Positions 34,243 through 43,171 of a DNA stretch of 64,000 nt are shown here, in pieces. A model generated the notes under the pieces. It saw only the letters and a list, made by a program, of their open reading frames with translations. It had not been told where the DNA came from and searched no databases. The translations under genes and the position numbers were made by a program. Within the stretch, counting starts at the first letter, position 1, and every line of letters begins with the position of its first letter. Source of the DNA: Picosynechococcus sp. PCC 7003 (lineage in GTDB: Bacteria > Cyanobacteriota > Cyanobacteriia > Cyanobacteriales > MRBY01); assembly GCF_001693255.1 (NCBI RefSeq), contig NZ_CP016474.1, positions 1,010,661-1,074,660 on the forward strand, given 5' to 3'.

Positions 34243-35052
34243 ATGCCCATTGATTTTATTCGCGGTGCCAGTTACCCATTCCGCGCCGTGAGATTTTTTT
34301 CCCATCACCCGAAGCTTTTGCAATATTTAGCGATTCCCCTTGGCGTGAATGTTGTACTGGGTGGATTGCTTTATACTTTTTCGCTGCGTTGGGCTTGGCG
34401 GACGGCGGGGACTGGCTACACTTGGGTGAGCACCAGTCTGATCGGCTTAATTGATCGCTTACCTCCCTGGTTACAGTGGTTAGATTACGGCGCAAATTTT
34501 CTGGGGGGGCTGTTAGGCCTTATTTTCATCGCGGCAGTGTTTATTGCGGTTGGATTGCTACTGGTACAGTTTGGCGTTATTCTTGGTGCCCCTTGGTATG
34601 GCCAACTGTCAGAAAAAATTGAAAAACTCCGCACCAGTCGCCTGGAAATCATTGAAGTGGGCATTATCCGCGATATTGGCCGCGCCATTCTCTTTGAACT
34701 AAAAAAACTAGCTTTGGTCTTGGCGATCGCCCCCTTGCTGTTTGGGATTAACTTTTTGCCGGGAATTGGTAGCGTTCTATCTTCCTTGGGAGGCCTGGCG
34801 GTAACCCTAACGATCATTTGCCTTGATTTTTTCGATGCCGCCCTTGAGAGGCGGCGATTTACGTTTCGCCAAAAGTTGCGGCAAGTTTATCAGGCTTTAC
34901 CGGGTAGTGCGGGGTTTGGCCTGGTTTGTCTTGGGTTGATCAGCCTACCTTTGCTCAATCTTGTCACAATTCCCCTCTGCGTTGCCTCCGGCACTCTGTT
35001 TGTATGCGATCGCCTGTTGCCAAAGCTAAATCCCCCCGCCAGTGACGATTAG
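34243..35052 (+). CDS. EI24/CysZ-like membrane protein
   Basis: 269 residues with four to five membrane helices. The N-terminal FIRGASYPFRAVRFFSHHPK, the first helix YLAIPLGVNVVLGGLLYTF, the ILGAPWYGQLSEKIEKL amphipathic segment and C-terminal GFGLVCLGLISLPLLNLVTI fit the EI24 family (PF07264), which includes the sulfate transporter CysZ. Function in cyanobacteria is unknown. It follows the epimerase by 47 bases on the same strand. Confidence 0.8.
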   Translation: MPIDFIRGASYPFRAVRFFSHHPKLLQYLAIPLGVNVVLGGLLYTFSLRWAWRTAGTGYTWVSTSLIGLIDRLPPWLQWLDYGANFLGGLLGLIFIAAVFIAVGLLLVQFGVILGAPWYGQLSEKIEKLRTSRLEIIEVGIIRDIGRAILFELKKLALVLAIAPLLFGINFLPGIGSVLSSLGGLAVTLTIICLDFFDAALERRRFTFRQKLRQVYQALPGSAGFGLVCLGLISLPLLNLVTIPLCVASGTLFVCDRLLPKLNPPASDD

Positions 35053-35076
35053 AAACCTAGGAATTCCCTTCTCTTA

Positions 35077-35244
35077 ATGCTTCTCGATGGGACAAGCTTA
35101 CTTATTTATCAATTACGCCACGGAACATTAATCCTCTTAATTGTCAAACCCCAAGGGGCGATCGCCTCGGAAGAAGACGATAAACTGCAGAAAGCAACCA
35201 TTGACTTGGTACTTTACAAACGCACCGCAGTAGCAAATGGCTAG
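35077..35244 (+). CDS. Possible 55-residue protein, unknown
   Basis: An open frame from ATG 35077 to TAG 35244 between the EI24 gene and crtR. It reads MLLDGTSLLIYQLRHGTLIL, then LIVKPQGAIA and a charged, helical end. There is no ribosome site and no known domain; the GAIA stretch is only a translated GCGATCGC site. It could be a small gene, a gene remnant or chance. Listed because no other gene fills the 346-base gap. Confidence 0.25.
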   Translation: MLLDGTSLLIYQLRHGTLILLIVKPQGAIASEEDDKLQKATIDLVLYKRTAVANG

Positions 35245-35398
35245 CTTTAAATTAGCCCAGAAACGTTGAATTACAAACGTTTTTTGATTTTTTTTAAGCG
35301 GTGTCCATGGCACATCAAGGTTTATGAATTAGCCTTAAGTATTGTAAACTACCCAAGGATTAACCAAATTTCACAGACATCGAGGAGAACAGGAGCTT

Positions 35399-36286
35399 AT
35401 GACGGCGGCGGCAGCGTCATCATTGGTAATGTCAAGGGAGTATTTGCGTCCCCCTGGTGGGATGAACCCCAATGTGTGGATGATCATCATTGCAGTCGGA
35501 TTGATCGCCACCTCCGTGGGAGGCTATTGGTTTTGGGGTTGGTATGACTGGATTTGCTTCCTAGAAAATGTTTTAGCGCTGCACCTTGCGGGAACAGTGA
35601 TCCATGATGCGTCCCACCGCGCCGCCCATAGCAACCGTGCGGTCAATACCATCCTGGGCCATGCCAGTGCTCTCATGTTGGGATTCGCTTTTCCCGTTTT
35701 TACCCGAGTCCATCTCCAGCACCACGCCCACGTCAACGATCCTGAAAATGACCCCGACCATTTCGTTTCAACCGGCGGCCCCCTCTGGATGATTGCCGCC
35801 CGTTTTTTCTACCACGAAATCTTTTTCTTCAAGCGTCGTCTGTGGAAAAATTACGAGTTGCTAGAGTGGTTCCTCAGCCGTGCCTTTTTGGGCGTCATTG
35901 TCTACCTGGGTATCCAGTATGGCTTCATTGGCTACATCATGAACTTTTGGTTTGTCCCCGCGTTGGTGGTTGGTATTGCCCTGGGTTTGTTTTTTGATTA
36001 TTTGCCCCATCGCCCCTTTGAAGAACGCGATCGCTGGAAAAATGCCAGGGTTTACCCGAGCAAGCTCCTCAATATTTTGATCCTTGGGCAAAACTATCAC
36101 TTGGTACATCACCTGTGGCCCTCGATTCCTTGGTATAAGTATCAACCCGCCTATTACTACATCAAGCCCCTGTTAGATCAAAAGGGTTCTCCCCAATCAT
36201 TGGGGCTGCTCCAGGGGAAAGATTTCCTCAGTTTCCTCTACGATATTTTTGTGGGCATTCGCCTGCACCACAAACCTAAATCCTAA
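35399..36286 (+). CDS. crtR: Beta-carotene hydroxylase
   Basis: 295 residues, membrane di-iron desaturase family. Four hydrophobic segments and histidine boxes: HDASHRAAH, HLQHHAHVNDPENDPDH, and NYHLVHHLWPSIPWYKY. This pattern is that of cyanobacterial CrtR, which makes zeaxanthin from beta-carotene (and hydroxylates myxol-type rings); it differs from CrtZ. Start at ATG 35399, with GAGGAG and AGGAG just upstream. mrp starts 14 bases after its stop. Confidence 0.92.
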   Translation: MTAAAASSLVMSREYLRPPGGMNPNVWMIIIAVGLIATSVGGYWFWGWYDWICFLENVLALHLAGTVIHDASHRAAHSNRAVNTILGHASALMLGFAFPVFTRVHLQHHAHVNDPENDPDHFVSTGGPLWMIAARFFYHEIFFFKRRLWKNYELLEWFLSRAFLGVIVYLGIQYGFIGYIMNFWFVPALVVGIALGLFFDYLPHRPFEERDRWKNARVYPSKLLNILILGQNYHLVHHLWPSIPWYKYQPAYYYIKPLLDQKGSPQSLGLLQGKDFLSFLYDIFVGIRLHHKPKS

Positions 36287-36300
36287 ATTTTCCTGAAGTT

Positions 36301-37362
36301 ATGGCTGATACCCAAGCAATTCTGGCTGCCCTCCGTCCCGTTCAAGATCCTGAGCTTCAAAAAAGCCTGGTGGATCTCAATATGATCCGCAATGTCTCTG
36401 TGGAGAATGGCACGGTGAAATTTACCCTGGTGCTGACCACACCCGCTTGCCCCCTCAAAGAATTTATCGTCGAGGAGTGCAAAAATGCTGTGCTGCCTTT
36501 ACCTGGGGTCAATGCCGTAGATGTGGAAGTTACCGCCGAAACCCCGCAACAAAAGGCGCTGCCTAGCCAACAGGGCATTGATAATGTCAAAAACATCATT
36601 GCCATCTCCAGCGGCAAAGGGGGCGTTGGTAAAAGTAGTGTTGCAGTGAATGTGGCGATCGCCCTGGCCCAAACTGGCGCAAAAGTCGGCCTCTTGGACG
36701 CGGATATCTACGGGCCAAATGTGCCGAACATGATGGGCATTGGCGAAGTAGAGATTAAGGTCGATAAAACAGGCGGCCAAGATATTCTCCAGCCAGAATT
36801 TAACCATGGGGTCAAACTGGTTTCCATGGCATTTTTAATTGATCCGGATCAACCGGTGATTTGGCGGGGGCCGATGCTCAATGGCATCATTCGTCAGTTT
36901 CTCTACCAAGTGAACTGGGGAGAGCTAGATTATCTCATCGTTGACATGCCCCCCGGTACTGGTGATGCCCAACTAACGATGGCCCAGGCGGTACCCATGG
37001 CCGGTGCTGTCATTGTCACCACTCCCCAAACCGTTTCTCTCTTAGACTCCCGTCGGGGCCTCAAGATGTTCCAGCAAATGGGAGTTAATGTGCTGGGAAT
37101 TGTTGAAAATATGAGCTACTTTATCCCGCCGGATCTGCCAGATCGCCAATATGATCTGTTTGGTTCTGGGGGCGGCGAAAAGACTGCAAACGAGCTAGAT
37201 GTACCTCTCCTCGGCTGCATCCCCCTAGAAATTGCGCTCCGGGAAGGGGGCGATACTGGGGTACCGATTGTGGTCGCCCAACCGGAATCTGCTTCGGCCA
37301 AGGCTCTGGTCTCCATTGCTAAGGCGATCGCCGCAAAGGTTTCTGTGGCTGCCCTGGCCTAA
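36301..37362 (+). CDS. mrp: Mrp/NBP35-family Fe-S cluster carrier ATPase
   Basis: 353 residues. N-terminal DUF59/MIP18 domain (residues 1-90: ALRPVQDPELQKSLVDLNMI), then a ParA-like P-loop domain: deviant Walker A SGKGGVGKSSVAVNVA, switch I DADIYGPNVPNMMG, switch II DMPPGTGDAQLT. No C-terminal CxxC pair is seen. It carries 4Fe-4S clusters to apoproteins. It sits 14 bases after crtR and is likely co-transcribed; sufE lies shortly downstream on the other strand. A strong terminator follows. Confidence 0.93.
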   Translation: MADTQAILAALRPVQDPELQKSLVDLNMIRNVSVENGTVKFTLVLTTPACPLKEFIVEECKNAVLPLPGVNAVDVEVTAETPQQKALPSQQGIDNVKNIIAISSGKGGVGKSSVAVNVAIALAQTGAKVGLLDADIYGPNVPNMMGIGEVEIKVDKTGGQDILQPEFNHGVKLVSMAFLIDPDQPVIWRGPMLNGIIRQFLYQVNWGELDYLIVDMPPGTGDAQLTMAQAVPMAGAVIVTTPQTVSLLDSRRGLKMFQQMGVNVLGIVENMSYFIPPDLPDRQYDLFGSGGGEKTANELDVPLLGCIPLEIALREGGDTGVPIVVAQPESASAKALVSIAKAIAAKVSVAALA

Positions 37363-37399
37363 ATTGAATCCCTAAATTCAACTGAATTAACACGAAAAA

Positions 37400-37423
37400 G
37401 GGGGCATCAGCCCCCGGTTTTTT
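37400..37423 (+). terminator. Terminator after mrp
   Basis: GGGGGC-ATCA-GCCCCC hairpin followed by GGTTTTTT: a compact rho-independent terminator 37 bases after the mrp stop. Confidence 0.9.
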
Positions 37424-37473
37424 GGTGAATATTTCTGAAAATCACCGTCGAAAATCGCAATGGTTCTTAACGA

Positions 37474-37839
37474 TTAGCGGTTGATTTTCTTCGCCATGTT
37501 ACGGAACATGTCCATGCTGCTATCGACCTTGAGGTTGGGGCGAGGTGCCGCAGGGGTGATGGGGGTGCTGGCAGCTTCAGAAGAAGCCTTAGTTGCTTCT
37601 GTCGCTTGGGATACAGCTTGCTGATTTTTGTTCAGCTTACGGGCTACTTCCGAGGAAACTTGGGTCACGACGGTTGCGCCCCCTTGACCCTTCAGTTTCG
37701 GAAAAGTCCGCTTAATGGTTACGGACTTCTTCATCAATTCGGTATCACCAAGGGTCTGGGCTTCTTCAAAGTCGAGGAAGTAATCACTCTTGGGAGTTTC
37801 GTTCTTTTTCTTGCCGCCAAATAAGCCAAAAAGTGCCAT
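37474..37839 (-). CDS. Conserved cyanobacterial protein, unknown
   Basis: 121 residues. The N-terminus MALFGLFGGKKKNE is followed by KSDYFLDFEEAQTLGDTELM and MKKSVTIKRTFPKLKGQGG, then a low-complexity Ala/Ser/Thr/Gln linker and the tail MDMFRNMAKKINR. It is basic, has no membrane segment, and the ends look conserved while the linker does not. No family recognised. The start is ATG 37839; an in-frame extension to 37866 has no support. It is on the same strand as sufE, 67 bases downstream of it. Confidence 0.65.
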   Translation of the reverse strand: MALFGLFGGKKKNETPKSDYFLDFEEAQTLGDTELMKKSVTIKRTFPKLKGQGGATVVTQVSSEVARKLNKNQQAVSQATEATKASSEAASTPITPAAPRPNLKVDSSMDMFRNMAKKINR

Positions 37840-37906
37840 AAGATTTGAATTTTCTTTTTTTAACAAACAACATTACTTGTTGTAAATGATATCAAAATTT
37901 TCTCAT

Positions 37907-38350
37907 TTATGAGTTGGAACTCGCTTCCAACCCCACTTCGAAGCCCTTGGCTTTTTTTTGCATCATTTTAAAAATGTTGTAAAAACCGTTGGCCCGGGAC
38001 GGCGTCAGGCTCACATTAAGACCTGTTTCTTCGATAAAGTCCGGGGCGATCGCCAGGATCTCGGCGGGAGATAAACCATTTAAACCGGTAATCAACAGTC
38101 CTACCAATCCTTTCACGAGTTGGGCGTCAGAATCCCCATGGTAAGTCACTTTGCCCGCTTCGTAGTCTGCTGTAATGAAGACCTGGGAAACGCAACCATG
38201 GACTTTATTATTGGCATTTTTTTCGCTGTCGACCATGGGTTCGAGCTTATTGGCGTACCACAAAAGCTGTTGATATTTTTGCTTGGGATCTGTTTTTCGC
38301 TTAAACCGACTGACGATTTTTTCGAGGTTAGCAGGCAACGTTCTAGGCAT
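37907..38350 (-). CDS. sufE: SufE-family Fe-S assembly protein
   Basis: 147 residues. Motifs: KTDPKQKYQQLLWYANKLEP, VHGCVSQVFITADYE with the sulfur-accepting cysteine, and GLVGLLITGLNGLSPAEIL. SufE accepts persulfide from SufS and stimulates it. Length is typical. Start at ATG 38350; a GTG two codons upstream is possible. mrp, an Fe-S carrier, is nearby on the other strand. Confidence 0.93.
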   Translation of the reverse strand: MPRTLPANLEKIVSRFKRKTDPKQKYQQLLWYANKLEPMVDSEKNANNKVHGCVSQVFITADYEAGKVTYHGDSDAQLVKGLVGLLITGLNGLSPAEILAIAPDFIEETGLNVSLTPSRANGFYNIFKMMQKKAKGFEVGLEASSNS

Positions 38351-38482
38351 AATCACTTAAAAATAAACGTCTACAAAATTCAAAACTTCTATTGTTAAAT
38401 ATTGTGACAAAAAAAGATTGGCGATCGCCACTGGGTCAATCACCAACGGGGCCTTAGGGAGACCCAATGTTTACAACAGAAA

Positions 38483-39538
38483 TTAGTGCCGTAAAAAGGC
38501 CGGTAAATCAACCACCGGCGCAGACATCGGTCGTTTCTGGCTCCGGGGACTGTTGAGGGTCGGCGCAGGCCAGTTATTGTTGGCTTCTGTTTTGGCTGGA
38601 GTCTCCATGGGCGCCCTAACCCGCCGTTTTGTTACAGGCGGGGTAATCCGGAGGGCTGCTTTTAAACTCATGGTAGGCTTCAGCCCTGAAGCGGCCCCAG
38701 GGGATGCTTCCATTCCTTCGATTTCTTCTTCGAGGGCCGCTAACTGACGATCAAGGTCAGCCTCGGTGTGGGGATCTGCTTTGGCGATCGCCGGTATTGC
38801 TGGCTCAATTGTCGTTGTGTCCGGCTCAGACCAAGGTTGAATGTTAGAAGCCTTGGGCATCGAAGCTTCCCCGGTTGCCAAATCGTTTTCCACGGGAATA
38901 TCTGCGCATTCATCCAGGGCCGATTTGTACTGGAGGGTGTAGCGTTGTTGCCGTTGGAGCCGTACCTGGAGATCCTTAATTTCTTGTTCTGCGGCGAACA
39001 GTTTTTGCTGCTGCTCGTTATAGGATTCCTGGAGCAGGGCACATTCGCGCTCAATTTTCGCCAACTGCGTTTGACTGGTTTGGAATTTGTATTCTAATTC
39101 TGCGAGCATCTCTTGGTATTGGCGGGCATTTTGTTTGGCTTGTTCAAGCTCTTGTCCCAACTGACTAAGCTGTTGCTGGCTCGTATTGAGTTCGTCGCTC
39201 TGCTGGGTAATGAGACTGTCGGCGCTGCGGGAACGGATAATGTGGGCCTGGAGCTTTTCTTGGGATTCGGCTAAAGCTTCTTCGAGTTGGACAACGGTTT
39301 TAACCAGTTCGCGGTTGTGCTGCCTCAGTTTGTGGGCAATGACATAGCCATCGGCGTTGGGATTTGGCTTCGGAATCGTGGGACTAGGACTAAAAGACTC
39401 TGGTGGTTGTTTTTCAGAATGACCCAGATCTACGGCACTGGTCGCTTCGGTCTCGGGGGCCTGGGGGGGAGACTGATTGAAGTTAGCTTCGGTCTCGGGG
39501 GGCGTTGGCTCTGGCGAGGGGAAGTTAAAGTTGCTCAT
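38483..39538 (-). CDS. Coiled-coil protein, unknown
   Basis: 351 residues. Proline-rich N-terminus (SNFNFPSPEPTPPETEANFN), conserved-looking NADGYVIAHKLRQHNRELVK, then a continuous coiled coil at about 80-220 rich in Gln, Glu and Leu, and a basic, disordered tail with KRRVRAP and DLPAFLRH at the very end. No membrane segment or signal. Cytoskeleton-like or scaffold role is possible but unproven. ATG 39538 is chosen; a longer frame to 39763 would be unlike the rest. Confidence 0.65.
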   Translation of the reverse strand: MSNFNFPSPEPTPPETEANFNQSPPQAPETEATSAVDLGHSEKQPPESFSPSPTIPKPNPNADGYVIAHKLRQHNRELVKTVVQLEEALAESQEKLQAHIIRSRSADSLITQQSDELNTSQQQLSQLGQELEQAKQNARQYQEMLAELEYKFQTSQTQLAKIERECALLQESYNEQQQKLFAAEQEIKDLQVRLQRQQRYTLQYKSALDECADIPVENDLATGEASMPKASNIQPWSEPDTTTIEPAIPAIAKADPHTEADLDRQLAALEEEIEGMEASPGAASGLKPTMSLKAALRITPPVTKRRVRAPMETPAKTEANNNWPAPTLNSPRSQKRPMSAPVVDLPAFLRH

Positions 39539-39776
39539 AGTTGTGCTGATGTAGACGGGACGCGAAAGGGAAACAGGAGATGTAATGGGTTTTGCTCTGC
39601 AGTGTACCAAGGGATTTAGCCAAGTTTGACAAAATTTGCGAAATTTTATCGTTTTTTCAATGGGCTCATCCCCAAGGAATTGCCCTGGCGGGGCAGGGTT
39701 CTCCAAAGTCTTGTCCCAAGTGTATCTGAATTGAACCATGGCGATCGCCAAATTGCATACCACTCCCGTAGGATTC

Positions 39777-40490
39777 TTAGGTGCTTGGAGCCATGGCCAC
39801 TTGGATCATTTCCGCAGGGCTTAGGTTCGGGTGCGTAATCCGGCCATCCCGGAGCCAGATAATCCGCTTCGTTTGCCGGGCCACTTCCGTTTCGTGGGTG
39901 ACCATCACCACGCTCATGCCATCGTCATGGAGGGTTTGAAATAACTCTAAAATTTCTTGGGTTGTCCGGGAGTCTAAAGCGCCGGTGGGTTCGTCCGCTA
40001 GCAGCAGCAATGGTCGGTTCACAATCGCCCTGGCGATCGCCACCCGTTGTTGTTGCCCTCCGGAGAGTTGGTTGGGACGATTATAGAGACGACTGCCCAA
40101 ACCCACTTTAGTCAAAGCAGCGACGGCCCGGTCGCGCCGTTCCTGGGGGGGGACATTGCCATAGACCATCGGCAAAACGACATTTTCGAGGGCGCTCATC
40201 TGGGGTAAGAGATGAAATTGCTGGAAAACAAACCCAATGTTGCGATTCCGAATGGTGGCCAGTTGGCGATCGCTGAGGGTGGCAACATTCTGACCATCGA
40301 GGAAATAATCACCACTGGTGGGCTGATCGAGGCAACCAATGATATTCATCAGGGTTGATTTGCCGGAACCCGACGCCCCCATAATGGAGCAGTATTCTCC
40401 GGCTTGGATGCTGAGTTCTACCTGTTTGAGGGCATAGATTTGAGTGTCCCCTTGGCCGTAGACCTTAGAGAGATTATGGATTTCGATCAT
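39777..40490 (-). CDS. ABC transporter ATP-binding protein (MacB/LolD type)
   Basis: 237 residues. Walker [11 protein letters not shown]-loop [18 protein letters not shown], signature [14 protein letters not shown], Walker [14 protein letters not shown]-loop VTHE. Layout and the [17 protein letters not shown] opening match the MacB/LolD/FtsE class, which work with FtsX-like permeases in lipoprotein release or efflux. No permease gene is adjacent in the window. Start at ATG 40490. Confidence 0.92.
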   Translation of the reverse strand: MIEIHNLSKVYGQGDTQIYALKQVELSIQAGEYCSIMGASGSGKSTLMNIIGCLDQPTSGDYFLDGQNVATLSDRQLATIRNRNIGFVFQQFHLLPQMSALENVVLPMVYGNVPPQERRDRAVAALTKVGLGSRLYNRPNQLSGGQQQRVAIARAIVNRPLLLLADEPTGALDSRTTQEILELFQTLHDDGMSVVMVTHETEVARQTKRIIWLRDGRITHPNLSPAEMIQVAMAPST

Positions 40491-40573
40491 TGATTTTTGT
40501 TGGGCGATCGCACAGTTGATCCTCATTCTAGGCCACAATCTTTGGGGTCTGCCGTTGTCCAGGTTTTCACGCT

Positions 40574-41059
40574 ATGCCCCAAGAAATCGAACGAAAGTTT
40601 CTCGTGATTGGCGATCGCTGGCGGGATCTCGCCCCGGGGATTCCCTATCGTCAAGGCTATCTCCAACGAACCCCCGAAAAAACAGTGCGGGTGCGCATTG
40701 CCGGAGAGCAGGCTTTTTTGACGATTAAAGGTAAAACCGAAGGGATCAGGCGCTTGGAATTTGAATATCCGATTCCCCTAATTGAAGCCTTAGAGATGCT
40801 AGAACATCTTGGCGATCGCCCCCAGATTGAAAAAATTCGCTACCGCATTCCCCTCGATAATTTCCTCTGGGAAGTCGATGAATTTCTCGGCGAGAACCAA
40901 GGCTTAATCCTGGCGGAAATTGAACTCACCACTGCCGATCAAGTCTTCCCAAAACCCAATTGGATTGGCCCTGAAGTGAGCCACGAGCCCCGCTATTACA
41001 ATGCCAATCTTGTTAGCTATCCCTACTGTCAATGGTCCCCCACAGAACAATCCCCCTAG
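40574..41059 (+). CDS. CYTH-domain protein (triphosphate tunnel metalloenzyme)
   Basis: 161 residues. The EIERKFLV signature at residues 4-11, then YRQGYL, RVRIAGEQAFLTIKG, RRLEFEYPIP, IEKIRYRIP and the acidic strand AEIEL line the tunnel. Family members hydrolyse inorganic triphosphate or similar; a few make cAMP. Compared with the family all ExExK residues are present. Divergent from the ABC ATPase gene by 83 bases and 69 bases upstream of chlM. Confidence 0.92.
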   Translation: MPQEIERKFLVIGDRWRDLAPGIPYRQGYLQRTPEKTVRVRIAGEQAFLTIKGKTEGIRRLEFEYPIPLIEALEMLEHLGDRPQIEKIRYRIPLDNFLWEVDEFLGENQGLILAEIELTTADQVFPKPNWIGPEVSHEPRYYNANLVSYPYCQWSPTEQSP

Positions 41060-41128
41060 GGTTTCCCAAAGCTGCTACATTATTGGATCGATAACAAAAT
41101 CCTTTAATTTTTTTGAATCCAAAGCGCC

Positions 41129-41824
41129 ATGACCTCCTCCCTCAATGACAAAACCATCGTCAAAGATTATTTCAATGCCAAGGGCTTTGACCGTTGGCGA
41201 CGCATCTATGGTGATGGGGATGTCAACAAAGTCCAGGCTGATATCCGCGTCGGGCACCAACAAACCATTGATAAAGTGGTGGCTTGGCTCAAGGCCGATC
41301 AAAATCTCAACCTCAGAAGCATTTGTGACGCTGGCTGTGGGGTTGGTAGTCTCAGTATCCCGCTGATGGAGGCTGGTGCGCGCTCGATCTACGCCAGCGA
41401 TATTTCTGAAAAAATGGTTGGTGAAGCCCAGGAACGGGCCGCAAAAATCTTTGGCAACACCCCTAATCTCAAGTTTGAGACCAAAGATCTTGAAAGCATC
41501 AGCGGCAAATACAACACGGTAATTTGCTTAGATGTGCTGATTCACTACCCCACCGAGGATGCGGCAAAAATGATTGCCCACTTGGCCTCCCTCAGTGAAG
41601 ATCGCTTGATTCTCAGTTTTGCGCCAAAAACGTTTTGGCTGACGATCCTCAAAAAAATTGGTGAATTTTTCCCTGGCCCCAGTAAGACCACCCGTGCTTA
41701 CCAACATAAGGAACAGGATATCCGCCAAATCTTAATTGATAACGGTTTTGCGATCGCCCGCACCGAAATGACCAGCACCCGTTTTTATTATTCTCGCCTG
41801 TTGGAAGCAGTCCGCCTCCGGTAA
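41129..41824 (+). CDS. chlM: Magnesium-protoporphyrin IX methyltransferase
   Basis: 231 residues. SAM-dependent methyltransferase: VKDYFNAKGFDRWRRIYGD at the N-terminus is specific to ChlM/BchM. SAM-binding motif CDAGCGVGSLSIPLMEAG, then YASDISEKMVGEAQ and VICLDVLIHYP. The C-terminal TRAYQHKEQDIRQIL and TRFYYSRLLEAV are also typical. It methylates Mg-protoporphyrin IX in chlorophyll synthesis at the membrane. Other chl genes are not adjacent. Confidence 0.95.
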   Translation: MTSSLNDKTIVKDYFNAKGFDRWRRIYGDGDVNKVQADIRVGHQQTIDKVVAWLKADQNLNLRSICDAGCGVGSLSIPLMEAGARSIYASDISEKMVGEAQERAAKIFGNTPNLKFETKDLESISGKYNTVICLDVLIHYPTEDAAKMIAHLASLSEDRLILSFAPKTFWLTILKKIGEFFPGPSKTTRAYQHKEQDIRQILIDNGFAIARTEMTSTRFYYSRLLEAVRLR

Positions 41825-41865
41825 CATCTCCCTAAATTTTTCCTGGAAAGGAGATTTTCGTCGGC

Positions 41866-43122
41866 CTAGGGGGCTAAATAGGAACACCAATCGCTCCAGC
41901 CTCCAGGGTATAGTTTCAGGTTATGGTGGCCGGTAAGTTCCAAAGAGAGCCAGTTGACGCAGGCCGTGACCCCGGAGCCGCAATACAGCACAATCTCCTG
42001 CTCAGGGGAGAGGTTTTTCCAGAGGGCTTGCTGTGCTTCCGGTGATTGGGCGAACCCTTGGGCATCGGTAACTTGCTTCCATGGGACATTGAGTGCCCCA
42101 GGGATATGTCCGGCGATCGGATCAATAGGTTCAAGTTTGCCCAAATAGCGATCGCCATCCCGAGCATCGATCACCAGCCGTTGATTGTCCGTCGCGATTA
42201 GTAAATCCTGACGATTCATAACCAACTGGGGTTGTAAATTTGGCTCAAATTGACCGGGCTTAAAATCAGGAATGTCACTGGAAACAAGCCTTTGGGCATT
42301 CTGCCAAGCCGGGAAGCCACCATCCAATAGGCGGGCCTTGTCATGGCCATAGTATTTGAGCAACCACCAAAACCGCGCCCCAAAAGCACAGTGAAAATCA
42401 TCATAGATAATCACTTCGGTGCGATTGCGCTCAATGCCGAGGCGAGAAAGCAACTGCCCAAAGGCTTCAGGATTAGGTAGGGGATGCCGCCCCCCATGTT
42501 TTTGGACGGGGCCAGAGAGATCCCGGTCGAGGTGCAGGTAATAAGCCCCCGGAATATGACCTTGCTGGTATTGCGTTTCCCCCCAGGTCGGGTCATTCAG
42601 TCGGAAACGACAATCCACAATCACAAGGTTGGGATCATCTAGGCGATCGCCCAATTGATCAACAGTGATGAAATGGGAAGACAAACGGGGCATTAGATGT
42701 TTAACGATATGTAAATAATTCTGCTGCCGCTGGGGATCACGGCGGTAAGTGAGGTGATTGGCGACCTTCTGTAGAATCATCATGCCACGACCGCCCGCAT
42801 CTTCTAGGGTCGTTTGCTGGTGTTGTTGGGTGGCGTAATATTGCTCTAAATCAAAGACGGTGGGGCTGTGGTCCCAAATGCGGATTTCTAAGCTATGGTG
42901 ACTGAGACAAAGTTCAACGGTGATCTGGCACTGCTTGAGATCTTCTCCGTGGGCGTGACGCACAGCATTGGTAAATCCCTCGGCGATCACAATTTTGCAC
43001 TGGAGCCAATCTTGGCTAGCAAGGCGATGGCGCAGCTGAAAAGCCTCACAGCGTCGGAGGAGCGGATCTAACTGAGCCGTATCGCTGGGAATTTGGAATT
43101 GAAATTGGTCTAAGATAGCCAA
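41866..43122 (-). CDS. Fusion of RsbW-like anti-sigma kinase domain and tandem rhodanese
   Basis: 418 residues. Residues 1-140 are a HATPase_c_2 domain: N-box EGFTNAVRHAHGE, a D-box variant IWDHSPTVFD and G-box AGGRGMMILQKV. Residues about 147-418 are a complete two-domain sulfurtransferase: VIVDCRFRLNDPTWGE, GHIPGAYYLHLDRDLSGPVQ, HGGRHPLP, and catalytic loop LYCGSGVTACVNW. The junction (VKHLMPRLSSHFITVDQL) contains a methionine where a stand-alone sulfurtransferase could start, so the fusion may come from loss of a stop codon. The frame is uninterrupted. Divergent, 49 bases away, lies an RsbU-like phosphatase gene. Confidence 0.88.
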   Translation of the reverse strand: MAILDQFQFQIPSDTAQLDPLLRRCEAFQLRHRLASQDWLQCKIVIAEGFTNAVRHAHGEDLKQCQITVELCLSHHSLEIRIWDHSPTVFDLEQYYATQQHQQTTLEDAGGRGMMILQKVANHLTYRRDPQRQQNYLHIVKHLMPRLSSHFITVDQLGDRLDDPNLVIVDCRFRLNDPTWGETQYQQGHIPGAYYLHLDRDLSGPVQKHGGRHPLPNPEAFGQLLSRLGIERNRTEVIIYDDFHCAFGARFWWLLKYYGHDKARLLDGGFPAWQNAQRLVSSDIPDFKPGQFEPNLQPQLVMNRQDLLIATDNQRLVIDARDGDRYLGKLEPIDPIAGHIPGALNVPWKQVTDAQGFAQSPEAQQALWKNLSPEQEIVLYCGSGVTACVNWLSLELTGHHNLKLYPGGWSDWCSYLAP

Positions 43123-43171
43123 AGTACAGCCATAAAAAGGGATATTCTCCCTTGGTAGTTTAACTTAAGTA

